Assembly (NCBI GenBank): GCA_009823505.1
Contig: VZQC01006589.1
Location: forward strand, 8,242,330 to 8,306,329
DNA length: 64,000 nucleotides
Direction of reading: 5' to 3'
Origin: Rhizomys pruinosus
Lineage: Eukaryota > Chordata > Mammalia > Rodentia > Spalacidae
A model generated the notes under the pieces. The model saw only the letters and a list, made by a program, of their open reading frames with translations, was not told the origin of the DNA and did no database searches. Position 1 is the first letter of the stretch; every line of letters starts with the position of its first letter. Positions 46,198 to 58,029 of the stretch are shown in pieces. The position numbers and the translations under genes were made by a program.

Positions 46198-47234
46198 TCA
46201 TTGTAGCTCCAGGTCTCTAGAGGGGCCATCTCCTGTCTGCACTGGCTGTAATGAGGAGATCGTCCCAGTTTTTCTTTTCCTCTCCCTCTAAGGTCCCAGA
46301 CTACCATCATTCACTTGCAGAGTTTCAGTTTCAGAAGTTTTTAGAAATAAAAGCATTTTTAGGTAAAGTTAGTAGGGCAGGGATACGGAGAGAAAGACAA
46401 GTTAATACTTTTTTCTTCTAGGTTCCAATGCTAAGGTCAAGATTTAAGCAATAGATCTTGAAAAATATTTGGTAAGTCTGATCGAGTTCTCCTTAGAAGA
46501 GATCAAACTTCCTTGGTCTAGGGGGAGCTGTCCAGGGTACTCAGCATGAGTAGAACTTGTGAGGTCCTTGGGGGGAGCGCCAAGTGCTGGCCTTGTTTTA
46601 TGACAGGGTCATGGATTACAGAAATGGTTCTTTGAGGCACCTCAGCTCATAGCTCTGTGACAACCCTGCCTTGTACCCCACTGAGCCTCAACTCAGAGCT
46701 AGGAGCAGCAGAATCATCTGTAAGAGGCTGATGGAAATTCTGGTGGTCAGGACAACCAGGAGACACGGTTTGGGTGGGATCTGTGTGAAGTGACAACTGA
46801 CACCCACAGGAAAGGGGATGATGAAGAGGTCGGAGTGGGCAGATGATGGAGAACCAGGAACATGACTTTTACCTCGTCCTCTTCCTCCTCAATGTTGTGC
46901 TAGTCTTTCGGAGATTGAGGGAAATCCTAGAGACAGGGAGGCCTGGGCCTCAAGCTGAGCTGACCAAGACCAAATGCCTATCACTAGTGCAATTGCGCCT
47001 TGATGCAGTCCACATAGTGGTGAGTGTGAGAGTAAAGACTTCACACCTGCCGCAGGAAATGAGAGTGTGAGAGTTAGTGCCAAGGTTATGACCTCCTGGA
47101 AGAAAGGGAGCACGAGGAGTCTATCCATACGCATAAAAGAAAGCAGTTTGGGTGTGGCCACACTCCCGAGCATGCTCAGTTGGGGAGTGTATTCCTGCGC
47201 ATGGGTGGTTTAAAGTCTTAATTTAATAAGGAAA

Positions 47235-47625
47235 TGTTAGGCTGGAGGTCTGGGACAAACGCTAAAAATGGGGTGGACAGGGAGGTCCCTGCCCTTCTCT
47301 TCCGGCAGGGAGCCCCTGCATACAAAACCCGGTACAATATACCGGATAAAGCCAACACTTAGCTCCGGGTTCCAACGTGATCACTGGACCTAAGACCCAC
47401 CTATGGGGCCCTAAAACCCACCTAATAGGACACTGCTCCTGTGCTTTGACAGCACCTCACCACTTCTCCCTGCTTCCCCTTTAAAAAGCCACTATCCCAG
47501 CTCAGGCATGTGACTTCACTGTGAGGTTGGTGAACTCTCCCAGGAGCAATCTTTTCCCATTAAACCCTGCTTTTATATTTTAATTGGGCTAATCTGGTTT
47601 ATTGCCTTGGTGGAGAAGCATTTCA
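47235..47625 (+). mobile_element. Solo LTR of an endogenous retrovirus, 391 bp
   Basis: It begins TGTTAG and ends TTTCA, and is flanked by the perfect 5-bp repeat GGAAA (47230-47234 and 47626-47630). It contains a TATA-like TTTAAAAAG near 47490 and an ATTAAA polyadenylation-type signal near 47560. No internal viral sequence is present. The family is not identified. Confidence 0.75.
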
Positions 47626-47631
47626 GGAAAT

Positions 47632-47757
47632 ATAGGCTTTAAACCCAGCACTTGGGAGGCAGAGGCAAGCAGATCACTGTGAGTTCAAGGTCAGCCTTGT
47701 GAGTTCCAGGCCATTTGGGCTACAGGGAGATCCTGTCTCAAAAAGACCTAAAAAAGG
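47632..47757 (+). mobile_element. 5'-truncated B1 SINE
   Basis: AAACCCAGCACTTGGGAGGC to CTGTCTCAAAAAGACCTAAA; starts directly after the solo LTR. Confidence 0.85.
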
Positions 47758-48062
47758 AAATATAGTAGAATATAGAATAAAGGTATTTTTGGAAGTACTA
47801 GCTAACTAAAGGACCTAATGGTTAGCATAATGGAGCCTATGTTTAAAAGGTAGACAGGAAGGTCCCTGGGCACGGTCAACTTGCACCATAAAGATTTAGT
47901 TGAAATGGATGAAAGGACAGGTTGGAAGTGTTGAAAGTCGACAACACAGGAGTTTGCCCTAATGGTGCCTACATTGTATGACAGCTGATACAGTTAAGGC
48001 TGGAATATAGAAACTGAGTTCAATTAGAGACAGATTCTCTGCACTTAAAAAAGAAAAGATTT

Positions 48063-48217
48063 GCTGGGTGTGGTGGCACACACCTGTAATCCAAGCACCC
48101 GGGAGGCAGAGGCAGGTGGATCTCTGTGAGTTCAAGCCCAGCCTGGTCTACATAGTGAGCTCCAGTCCAGCTGGGACTAAAGAGAGACCCTGTCTCAAAA
48201 AGACAAAAAAAAAAAGA
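48063..48217 (+). mobile_element. B1 SINE
   Basis: GCTGGGTGTGGTGGCACACA head; A-rich tail. Flanks AAAAGAAAAGATTT and AAAAGACAAGATTT are the TSD. Confidence 0.95.
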
Positions 48218-48231
48218 CAAGATTTATGTCT

Positions 48232-48342
48232 TATTTTTATTTATGTGTGTGTGTGTGTGCCTATGTGAGTTTATGTGCACCATAACAGGAGATCCCCTGG
48301 AACTGACGCATAGGCAGTTGTGAGCCTGCTGATGTGAGTTCT
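48232..48342 (-). mobile_element. B2/B3-like fragment, antisense
   Basis: ATTTATGTGTGTGTGTGTGT, then GAGATCCCCTGGAACTGACG; head missing. Confidence 0.6.
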
Positions 48343-49678
48343 TCTCTGCACCTTTTGCTTGCTGCCTATAGAACTTGTTTTTGGTCAGCCTCCCACTTTG
48401 TTTTATTTTTCTGGCTCATAAATCACACTTAGTTTTGGATTAAGGTCTTTTGGCTTCCATTTCTGGGTCCCTAAAATAAGTGGGAATTAAAGGAAGGGCT
48501 GGGAAATTCTGAAAGCAGAACTTGAAGCTAAGGAAGAACCTTTGAAGGAACCCTGTGGCCCAGAAGAACGATGTGCTATGTGGGGTCCTATTTGCCTTTC
48601 GACAACAAAAGGGATGTGCTTAGTTAGGAGCTCGGCAACTTTGTTGTTTTCATAATGATTTTGACGACTGATCCTTAGTTCTTGGGTAACATCCTGCACT
48701 GAACATTAAGGAAGGGAAATGCTTGTTAGTGTGGACTCTTTGCTTTCTGGCCTCAACTCTAATAGTTTATAGCAAGAAAGGATAATGCGCAGCACTTTCA
48801 AAGTGCCTATTTATGTTTTTATGGCTAAACTGAATCATGTATTGATTTGAATTGACAATGTTGTCTCCTATAAAATTATTTGTGTACAAGAAGTTAAACT
48901 GGCTTTGAATTATACTGGACTTTTCTATGGCAACTATTAACACAGACATTTGCAAGGACATGACATTGTAGTCAATTAAATCCTCTAGTTATTTCAGGCC
49001 TGGCTGGATACTCATTGTTTGGATTTTTTTTAAAAACTTTGTTCTCAAATATATTGGTCTATTTTCTTGCCTTAGAAACCACTAGCTGTTTATCAAATGT
49101 AATTTAATCCTCCGTGATTCAGGATGGTGGTGATTCAGCGTTGTTCTGAACTTTAATTATCATTGTGCCTTCACACAGAGGGAGAAGAGGGGGCTGAGCC
49201 CCAAGTGACCTCAGGCTTCCCTTGAAGTTATTTCTGGGAGAAACTCTGAACACAGCTCTTTTTCTCCTCTGAAAATTGATTGAAAAGCATGGGAACAAAC
49301 ACCTGTGGTGTGATGGTTTCAATAATTCAATAATCTGAAGGCTTAATTTCTGAATACTTGAATACATAATCAGAAGGAAAGCTTATTTTGCTTTTGGTTA
49401 GAAAGTGTAGTAATTACAGGCTTGGCTGCTATTTGCCCCATGTACTCTTCACACAGAGGATGAGCTAAGAGGGGATGGGATGGCTTTGTTTCCACAATCT
49501 CCTTCCCTGGGTCATACTCAGAGGTTGTGTTTGTGTGGCAGGCTGACCAATGGCACCCCTTAAAACCTGGGGCTGGTGTCGCTGTGAAGCCTGGAGGAGG
49601 ACGGTGACTCCAGAGCCGAGGGGAAACTGTGTCCATTGCTTTCTAGTTACAGAGCAGCTTCTGGAGCCCCCCATGGTT

Positions 49679-49947
49679 GAAGCTGGACTTGGTATTGCCA
49701 TCCCGCACCTGAAGCCGGCCTTGGTATTGCCATCCCGCACCTGAAGCCGGCCTTGGTATTGCCACCCCGCACCTAAAGCCGGCCTTGGTATTGCCATCCT
49801 GCACCTGAAGCCGGCCTTGGTATTGCCATCCCACACCTGAAGCTGGCCTTGGTATTGCCATCCCGCACCTGAAGCCAGCCTTGGTATTGCCATCCTGCAC
49901 CTGAAGCTGGCCTTGGTATTGCTATGCCACACCTGAAGCTGGCCTTG
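49679..49947 (-). repeat. 32-bp minisatellite, about 8.4 copies
   Basis: The unit TTGGTATTGCCATCCCGCAC plus CTGAAGCCGGCC recurs with exact 32-bp spacing (starts near 49691, 49723, 49755, 49787, 49819, 49851, 49883 and 49915). Because 32 is not a multiple of three and the unit lacks minus-strand stops, three overlapping open frames arise. It is not a gene. Confidence 0.93.
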
Positions 49948-50254
49948 AGTGTCTCATGGCCCAATGGGTGCTTCTGCCCAGCCGCACAAGACACTTGTAT
50001 CTGCAAGAACTTGCTTACCCAAGGGGAATGGAGAGCTGTCAAAACAGAGACATTTGGTTTGAGATCTAGGCTGGCGTTTATGCCTGGGAATTAATCTTTG
50101 GAAAATAGTTTCCTTGTCTTTAGAATGCACATAATACGACTGTTCCTATGCAGTTACTATGAGGATGAAATGCAAGGACAGTTAGATTCCTTGTGGGTTT
50201 TTCCTTCCTGCTTTCCTTACTTCCTTTCCCTTTCCTTCCATGCCCTTTCTTTTC

Positions 50255-50680
50255 CTTTTTGTATGTGTGTAGCGTGCATGCACAGTGGGGGTCAAGCAGG
50301 AGGTCTGGTGTCTTGGTCCATCTCTCTCCATTTTATTGCCTTCAGACAGGCTCTCTCACTGAGCTAGAAGCTTACTGTTTGGCTAGGCTGGTTGACTGGC
50401 CAGGCTGCTCACATGCAGCTCTATCCTGCTTTTTTTGTTCATTTTGAGACACAGGGTTTTCCTCTAGCCCCACCTACTCTGAAATTCACTTTATAAACCA
50501 GGCTGGCCATGATCTCATAGAGATCGGCTTGCTTCTGTCCCTTGAGTGTTGGGATAAAAGGCCTATACTACCATACTGGGCTCTGTGACTACCTTTTGTG
50601 CATGGGTGCTGTAGATTTGAACTCAGCTCTTCATGTTGCAGAGCAAGCTTTCTTACCCACTGAGCCATCTCACAAACTCC
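50255..50680 (-). mobile_element. Composite rodent SINE, antisense, with nested B1
   Basis: TGTATGTGTGTAGCGTGCAT, CAGACAGGCTCTCTCACTGA and a final CCCACTGAGCCATCTCACA. A B1-like antisense unit lies at about 50446-50583. Same layout as 12950-13277. Confidence 0.6.
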
Positions 50681-51212
50681 TTTTTCTTCCCTTGATTTTT
50701 GGAGACAGGGTCTTGCTAGGGTCTTACTCAGTTTTCTGAGTGTGGAACTCATAGGTGTGGGCTGTCTTGCTCTCTCTTTTTCTACCCCTTTCTCCCTCTA
50801 AATTAAAACATAGTTTAATTTTTTTTGGTACAAAACGTTTATGCAAAGTGTAGCAAGTTTTTGTAAATCCTTTTGAAAAGGTGGCTGTTTGAGTTTCTGC
50901 ATCTTAATTACTTCTCCATTGTTATTGAATTTTTATTGACGTGTGTCTCAGCTCCTGCGGTCCTGAGATGTAGCTCCACTCAGTCCGCTTCTGCCTGCTT
51001 TGTGAAGACAACAAAGCCTGCTTCTTCAGTCCTTAAAGCTCCAGTTGCCAGAAGCTTCTCATCTTCCAGAGGTCACCTACCAGCTAAGTGTGTCAACACA
51101 GTAAACCAAGTTGCAACCAGGCACATTCTAATATCTAAATAACTTTTCATTATAAAATTAACTTCTGCTAAAATAATTTGTTCATTGAGAGTAACAGGCG
51201 ACAACACACTCT

Positions 51213-51432
51213 TTTGGTTGATTTATTTTAATTTTATGTATATGAGTGTTCTGCCTGCATAGAAACGAAATCGTGCCATGCAATGCCTGAGGAGGTCAGA
51301 AGAGGGTGTCAGATTCCCTGGACCTGGAGATACAGATGGTTGTTGGCCTCCGTGGAGATGCTGGGAATCAAACCTGGGTCCTCCTCAAGAGCAGCCAGTG
51401 CTCTTAACCACTGAACCAGCTCTCTAGCTCCC
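51213..51432 (-). mobile_element. B2 SINE, antisense
   Basis: ATTTTATGTATATGAGTGTT low end, head GCTCTCTAGCTCC, followed by a C-rich run. Confidence 0.9.
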
Positions 51433-51896
51433 CCCGCCCCCCAAACTTTAAAAAGCTTCTAACAAAGCAAATTCGCAGGCATCCAAAATATTTCCAATTA
51501 TAGTTGAGATAACAGTATAGAACCCAGGCACACTTCCTTGAAGTGCATGTCTTCTTTTTGAATTATTGGTAAACTTTGGGTGACATCTGCCATGAACCAG
51601 GATCCTCTTAGGGCTTTTCTCCCAGAGGTCCGGACCAACGTCTGGACAAATGCAGGGCTGGTAGATTAGAGGCAGCATATCCTTTAAGAGCAGCATCTGT
51701 TGGTGATACAGGGATTGTGCCTTAATTCCACAAATTGCTGTAGTATGTCCCAGCTTCACTAAAGTAGAGCTGTGTGTGGCACTATTGAGCCTGTTGTAGC
51801 AGGTGTGGTTCTGAATTTGCTGAGTTCTCTTCCATCAGAATGGCAGTTTCTTTCAGAAATCTCCTGCAATACTCCAGGGGTTCCATAGTTCTTTCA
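51433..51896. other. Unassigned intronic stretch
   Basis: An open frame of 103 codons lies on the minus strand (51448-51759), but it shows no known domain. I see no repeat family here. Part could belong to the element that continues at 52121 beyond the B2. Confidence 0.4.
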
Positions 51897-52120
51897 AAAA
51901 AATATTTTATTTATTACTTTAAAAAATTTTATGTGTATGAGCATATTGCTTGCATGTATGTAAGGGCACCCATGTCATGCAATGTCTGTGGGGATCAGAA
52001 GAGGGTGTGTCACATCCCCTGGAACTGGAGTTATGGACCATTGTCAGCTGTCGCATGGGTGCTGGGATCGTCTTCAGGAACAGCCAGTGCTCTTCACTGC
52101 TGAGCCATCTCTCCAGCCCC
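51897..52120 (-). mobile_element. B2 SINE, antisense
   Basis: ATTTTATGTGTATGAGCATA low end; head CCATCTCTCCAGCCCC. Confidence 0.92.
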
Positions 52121-52235
52121 TCGGTTCTACAGTTTTGGAGCCGGCCACGTCCACCCTCTTGGGCATGGCTTCATGTCTTACTTATACGGCGCTCCCTTTC
52201 TTTGGTTACCCGTGGCAAGAGTCACAAAACATAGC

Positions 52236-52390
52236 CACAGCTTACTTTTGTAAATAAAAGTTTTATTGGAAGACCTATCTTCTTTTTTCCCCCTTTCAAA
52301 TAGGCTGCGGCTGTTTTCACAGCACAAACAGCAGAGTTAGGTAGCTGTGTCCAGGCCTGTTTAGCCAAGATAGTCACTGCTTGGCCTCTA
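52236..52390 (+). mobile_element. hAT-Charlie (MER1-group) DNA transposon fragment
   Basis: TTTTGTAAATAAAAGTTTTA followed by GGCTGCGGCTGTTTTCAC and CAGCAGAGTTAGGTAGCTGT matches an ancient mammalian non-autonomous hAT element. Confidence 0.65.
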
Positions 52391-52796
52391 TGGGAGCCTG
52401 ATCGACAGAGTGGATGGAGGTTGTTCTCTGATGCTCATACTCCAGAATGTCACCCAGCCTGTGATCTCCTGGGTTAATCCCTTTGCTTCTGGATGTCTCT
52501 GTCCTGTCTCTGTTCTCTCTGGGTGAAGCTGCTGAAGAGGAGTCCCATACAAATCAATCTGAGCACCTTGTGAGGAGTTCAGGGTCTCTCCTCCAGTGTC
52601 TCATGCCATCCAAGGAGGTTTATCAGGTGAGTTGTGTGACCTGAAGCTGGGGCCAGCCCACTATTGGTTGACGGCATCTCTGGGAGGGGGGTACTGATCC
52701 TGTAGCTCTTCTTTCTTTACACAGACAAGGTCAGAAGGCATGCAGAGGCCACTCCTCATGAGAGGTGGGCACATGCAGCCTCTGTTCATCTCTTTA

Positions 52797-52900
52797 AAAC
52801 ATTTGTTTCTTTATTCATGAGAATGTCACATACAATGAAATATGATCATACTTACCCCCCTCCCATTTCCAGCTTCCAACTCCCCCAAGGCACCTTAAAA
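52797..52900 (-). mobile_element. L1 3' end fragment, antisense
   Basis: TCATGAGAATGTCACATACA, AATATGATCATACTTACCCC and TCCAACTCCCCCAAG resemble the antisense terminus of rodent L1. Confidence 0.55.
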
Positions 52901-53427
52901 GTGATAGCACGGCAGCATGCTGATGATGCCGGGCGCAGGCATAAGTCAATATGCTTTCCTGAGCACCCATCGTTGTGATGGCACAGATCAGCTTCGAGGA
53001 CTGAGGGACAAATCTGTGGTCTGACCACAAAAACGAGAAAGTGATTTCTGAAGTCAGGGCTTTTATGTACAGTTGAACAAGGCATGCCTTCCCCAAGGGT
53101 ACCTGCCCAAGGGAAGAGTGGGGAGCTGCAGCTGGGCTTGTTGGGGCTTTAGAAGGAGGGCCTGCCTTTTTCTCAGACACCTGCCTGGAAGAACACCTTT
53201 TCTAATTTGTCTGCTGTTTTACAGCTCACCAACCAGTAGGGAATGCTTGATTCAATTCTACACCAATCCTTTATGTGTTTACTGGAGTCTCTATCAGCCA
53301 TGACAAGAAATAGATTCCATCCTTATAGTTGTACGCCAACCAGGAGCTCAAAGATGGGCCAGGAAGATCAGATGTCTTTAATAAAATATCAAATAATATA
53401 AGACTTAAGTAATATCTCAGACAACAG

Positions 53428-53540
53428 GTGCTTATGACTGTGAGTACAGGCTGGCCTGTGAGTATATGTGCTTATGACTGTGAGTATAGGCTGGCCTATG
53501 AGTACAGGTGCTTATGACCATGAGTACAGGCTGGCATGTG
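53428..53540 (+). repeat. 40-bp minisatellite, about 2.8 copies
   Basis: GTGCTTATGACTGTGAGTA recurs at 53428, 53468 and 53508, an exact 40-bp period. Confidence 0.95.
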
Positions 53541-53977
53541 AGGAGCTGCCAATGCAGTTCTACAGCTACAGGAATTCAGGACAAGAAACGACATCACATT
53601 TGTCCCTTTATTCTGGATTGCTGCTTTCCCTGAAGGCATCTAACCAAACAACCCAGCTAGGAGCTATGTAACAGAATTAGCTGAAATTGTGCTGTGCTCT
53701 TGGGCTAATGAAAGAGAATGAGCTTCCCCAGATAGACTTTCAAAGTGCAACCATATTGCTCCAGAACAAAGTTCATCTGTATGGAAACTGAGCGACAAAA
53801 CAGCCCAGTCCATTAGAGCCTAAAGAATTTTGCTTCTGCGCCTACTTGCATCTAATATCGTCATGGCTGAACGTTCCCAACTGTGCCTATTTTGATTTTC
53901 CTCAAATGATTCTCCCACATGCACTGGTTTAACGATAATGTTCAGCTCACTTTTGACTGAAACCAACATTAAAGGGA

Positions 53978-54100
53978 TTTATGTCTATATTAAGCCTGGC
54001 TGTAAAACTTAATGAAATTTCACATTTTTCTAGCACTTGGAAAATTAAAAAAAAGATGCACAGTCAGAAGTTTGTTTGAAATCTTTTGTCCATGTGCCTC
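53978..54100. repeat. Unnamed diverged repeat, copy 1
   Basis: Aligns by eye with 55068-55190 in the same orientation (for example AAGCCTGGCTGTAAAACTTA against ATGCCTGGATGCAAAACTTG). I do not recognise the family. Confidence 0.6.
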
Positions 54101-54664
54101 AGGTTCCCAGGGTCATCTATTTCCCTCCCTGACACAGTGTTGTTGCATGGTAGATTTGACATCTCCTCATTAATTCTTGCTCTTGGAAATTCTAACAACT
54201 TCTTTAGTGACTAACACACTTTCTAGACAGAAGGAGTGATTCAACAACTTCACAGTGAGAACACACAAGAGTCAGTCTGTCACAAGCATTGCCTGGGCAA
54301 GTGAACTTCTTGTATTTTCCAAAACTCCATCCTTATCAGCAGGATTGGGAGAAATTTAAAACATTAAATATAAGAAGATATGGTAATAATACTGATTTTT
54401 AATGATTTACACAGTGCCCTAAATTAGCAGTGGCTTTAATTGTTTCAAAGGAATATATAAAGTCTCTTATTAGATAATTTTCCAAAGCCTGTGGGACATA
54501 CACTAAAGGAAGGACTGGATGGTCACTCAAAACAAAAGCAAAACCTGAAACCCAACAGCAGTCCTCTTTACGGTGATAACCACCTGTCTATGCCTTCTTG
54601 CTTTGCATTGAGAGAGAAGAAACCTGTATTTGCTAGATTGAGGCCCATTCTCAACATACATTTT

Positions 54665-54862
54665 GGTATGTGTATGTGCCTGTACATGTGCATGTGTGTA
54701 GGCCAGAGAACAACCTTGGATGGGGTGGTGGGTGGGCACTGGCCTGGAATAGGCTGAATAGGCTAGGCTGCTTGGCCAGCAAGCCCCAGGCATCTGTTTG
54801 TCCCTGCCTCTCCATGGGTTCTGGGGATCAAGCTCAGCCGCTTCTACTGTCTGAGGTATCTC
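54665..54862 (-). mobile_element. Composite rodent SINE, antisense
   Basis: GTGTAGGCCAGAGAACAACC, AGGCTGCTTGGCCAGCAAGC and ATGGGTTCTGGGGATCAAGC follow the same layout as 12950-13277. Confidence 0.6.
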
Positions 54863-55067
54863 CCCAGTACGTCATTTGCAGTTAGAAAGGTGTCTTTTAC
54901 AAGCGTGCATCTCCAGGGCTGGCCTGATGTGTTGCAGAGCTGTTACTCATTGGAATTCATCTTCCAGAGCCCACTCCAAGCCAGGCTGCAAGACGTGGGT
55001 GGAAATGAAGGTATAACTTTTTTTTTTTCTCCAATCACCTTCCCTCCAATTGAGCACTTCCTTTTAG

Positions 55068-55190
55068 TATGTCTTATTATGCCTGGATGCAAAACTTGAT
55101 GGAACTTAACATTTCTCCAACACTCCAAAAACTAAATAAAAAGATGAACAGATGGAAATTTGTTTGAGATCTTTCTTCTTATGGACACAG
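55068..55190. repeat. Unnamed diverged repeat, copy 2
   Basis: Partner of 53978-54100 about 1.09 kb away. Confidence 0.6.
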
Positions 55191-55394
55191 AGTGGAAGTC
55201 ACAGTGCTAGTTATAAGAGGGCTCAGTGAGATTGTCACCCATGTTAATTTTCAAATCACATTATATTTGTAGAGGTTTTTCTTTTACTTTATATGTATGT
55301 ATTGCAGTGTGTGTTACTTTATAATAAATAATTTTGGTTACCCCTTTAAAAATGTATAATTTTAATACATGATAACTATGATTCTTGGTGTTAC

Positions 55395-55705
55395 TGTGTG
55401 ACGGTTTTCAACAATCATTTGTTGAAATCCAATCTTCAATATATTGGTAAGGATGGTGTTTTGGGGGTCATAAGAGTGGGTGGGGCTTTGTGAATAGGAT
55501 TAGTGCCCTTATAAAAGAGTCTCCAGAGAGTTTGCCTGTTCCTTCTACCGTAGGGGGACAAAGTAAGAAAACACTGTCCACAAGGATCAGGTCCTCATAG
55601 ACACCAGATGTGTTGGCCCCATGATCTTGGACTTTCAGCTTCCAGAACTGTGAGAAATGAATCTCTGTTGCTTTTAAATTACCCAGTCTGACTAGCACTC
55701 ATGGT
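55395..55705 (+). mobile_element. MST/MLT1-type MaLR LTR
   Basis: AATAGGATTAGTGCCCTTAT, AAAAGAGTCTCCAGAGAG and CAGAACTGTGAGAAATGAAT are standard landmarks in the right order. Confidence 0.85.
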
Positions 55706-55711
55706 ATCAGA

Positions 55712-56775
55712 GGACAGTGTACAAGCTGCCAATGGAGAATGCCAATCAATGGTCCTACCAGCTGGAAAGCCTAATAAACAATGACTGGCCCAATAAACTA
55801 TCTCTATCTGTTCAGTAGTGGCTCTTTTATCTGGGGGGAGGGGAGGAATCAATAGCTGTCTAATTGGAATTAAGGCCAACTCAATAGAAGGAACTTATGT
55901 GTGGTACTGTAAACATAGCCAAATATACATTGCTGGAAAGGTCACAGATCCTGGAGAAAAATATTCCTTTGCCAATCTCTAGACCAATATAATTTTTTCT
56001 TTATTCTATATATACATCTTCATATATACAGATTAATTACACATTAATTCTGTATAATACATTATATAGTCAATACCTTAGAGTTTTTATTGTATAAGTC
56101 CTCCCTCACTTCTTTTGTTATCTTAGGCTAAGATATTTTATGGTTTTTGAGGCTATTGTGAATACATCTCTCAACTCTCACCAGGTAAGTTTCCTTATGC
56201 AGAGGATGGTGATTAACATAGAAACCCACAACTGGCAAATATAGAGAGAACAAGAGGCTGCAGAGTGCTTGTCCGTGAATAGGACGTCTTTATCAAACGT
56301 GTGCATTGCAAGGCTCAGGGATCATTGTGGAAGAAGGGAGAGAGAGATTGTAAGAGCCAGAGGTGGTGAATGACTACAAGGAAACAGTTTTCTAGACAGC
56401 TGGTCATATACTCATATGAACTCACAGCAACACTGACAGCATGAACAAGGTCCATGTAAGCTTAAACCAGACGAAATCCCAACATAGACATGGGTAAGTG
56501 GGTGAGAAACCCCAACCCAACCTAAGGGACTTTTGGTCACTGTGGATGATGGGAGGGGTAGAGACAGTCTCTCACAGGAATGGGACTCTTGGTCTGTTAA
56601 CCAGGCTCCAAACTCACACTGAAGGACATTTGGGGACACAAATCAGACTCTTTAGGCCGTATTATAAAAATAATAGAATACATTAAGTTGGACAGGGGCA
56701 GTGAGGAGAGGCAAACATAGGGGAGGTGATCTAAATACCATTATATTGTATGGAAATTGCAAACATTTAATAAAA
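55712..56775 (+). mobile_element. L1 3' UTR sequence (Lx-type), partly rearranged
   Basis: Two parts. At 55712-56003, CAAGCTGCCAATGGAGAATG and GTCTAATTGGAATTAAGGCC. At 56200-56775, CTCAGGGATCATTGTGGAAG, AGAGGTGGTGAATGACTACA and a final AATAAAAATTTTTAAAAAG tail. The piece between is AT-rich. Confidence 0.75.
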
Positions 56776-56989
56776 ATTTTTAAAAAGGAAAAATGTGCAA
56801 ATATAATATTGTTATGCTAGATTAAAATACTTTATAATGCTTAATTGAAAAAATACCCAGTCTTAGCTACTTTGATATAGTAGACAAATAAACTAGGAAG
56901 TGTGTACTCTATGTATTTTATTCTAAGTATTTAAAGTATGGCTTTGAGAATGAGGGTCACGAGCCTTTACTGGGCGTCCACCTTGATAC

Positions 56990-57200
56990 AATCTTTTCTG
57001 AAAGAAATTTGAAAATACCTAACAAAATAAAAACTGAACTATTTGACCCAGGGATTCCAACTCTAAGAATTTACCCTAAAAATATACTTGCATATGTACA
57101 AAAGATTTGTCTTTAAATGAATTTGTGACAGCTATGATTATAATAGTAAAAGACTAAAACCATCTTAAATAACTAATAGTGGAGATGGGTTAAACAAATT
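56990..57200 (+). mobile_element. Old L1 ORF2 fragment
   Basis: TTTGACCCAGGGATTCCAAC, AATTTACCCTAAAAATATAC and TGGGTTAAACAAATTGTAG match the C-terminal ORF2 region of old L1. Confidence 0.75.
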
Positions 57201-57309
57201 GTAGTTTAATCCTAAGATGTAGGACTCTGTTCCTCTCACAGGTAGTGAAATGCAAGGCTTGCAAAGAACTCATTCCTAAGAAACTCTTTCCTAAGAAATA
57301 TTGTTGTAA

Positions 57310-57563
57310 GGGCTGGAGAGATGGCCTAGCAGTTAAGAGTGTCGACCGCTCTTGCAGAGGACCCGGGCTCGATCCCCAGCACCCACATGGTGGCCAAGAG
57401 CCGTCTGAAACTCCAATTCCAGGAGAACTCCAGTTCCAGGGGAGTCTGACACCCTCTTCTGACCTCTGCGGCATTGCACGTCACGGGTGCACAGACTTGC
57501 ATGCAGACAATACATTCATACACGTATGGAAAGAAATAAAATTTAAAAAAAATTTGAAAAAAA
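57310..57563 (+). mobile_element. B2 SINE, 17-bp-duplication subfamily
   Basis: Full-length, both motif copies present. The perfect 17-bp TSD AAGAAATATTGTTGTAA lies at 57293-57309 and 57564-57580. Confidence 0.97.
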
Positions 57564-57590
57564 AAGAAATATTGTTGTAAAGAAGGCAAT

Positions 57591-57775
57591 AGAGAGATGG
57601 CTCAGCAGAAGACCTGGGTTCAATTCCCAGCACCCATATGGTGGCTAACAACAATCACAACTCCAGTTCCAGGGATCTGATGCCCTCTTCTGACCTCTGC
57701 AGGCATTGCAGGACATAAGTGCAGTTCCATACATGCACTCTTATACACACCAAAAAAAAAAAAAAAATCTTAAAA
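57591..57775 (+). mobile_element. B2 SINE with deleted head segment
   Basis: AGAGAGATGGCTCAGCAG joins straight to AAGACCTGGGTTCAATTC. The TSD AAGAAGGCAAT lies at 57580-57590 and 57776-57786. Confidence 0.9.
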
Positions 57776-58029
57776 AGAAGGCAATGTGCACAGTAGAAGG
57801 TATAATGAGCTCCCACATATCGAAGAGGGCCATATACTTTACAGTAAATGCATGGAGTAGTTCTACAAAGAAAAACAAGAACATTTTTATAGTGCTTTCT
57901 TTGCCTCTCCAGCTAGAGAAGTGTGGGGCTGGCAGTAGAAGGAAGATGTGGCTTTTATCATGCACCCTTTGTAGTGTAAATGTTTTTAACAAGAATACAC
58001 ACTGGGTGCTTGTTTTGCACAAAGGACTC

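Noticed and set aside
49465..49932. Long repetitive open frame on the minus strand (155 codons)
   Set aside because: It is a product of the 32-bp minisatellite; similar open frames exist in the other two frames and no start, splice or domain evidence supports it.
49679..49947. CRISPR-like array
   Set aside because: The 32-bp units are directly adjacent with no spacers, and the host is a mammal; it is a minisatellite.
50873..51142. 89-codon open frame with Ser-rich middle, which looked briefly like a mitochondrial presequence
   Set aside because: I compared it from memory with ATP synthase subunit c presequences and found no convincing match; composition alone is not support.
51448..51759. 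103-codon minus-strand open frame
   Set aside because: No family recognised and no gene signals; left as an unassigned intronic stretch.
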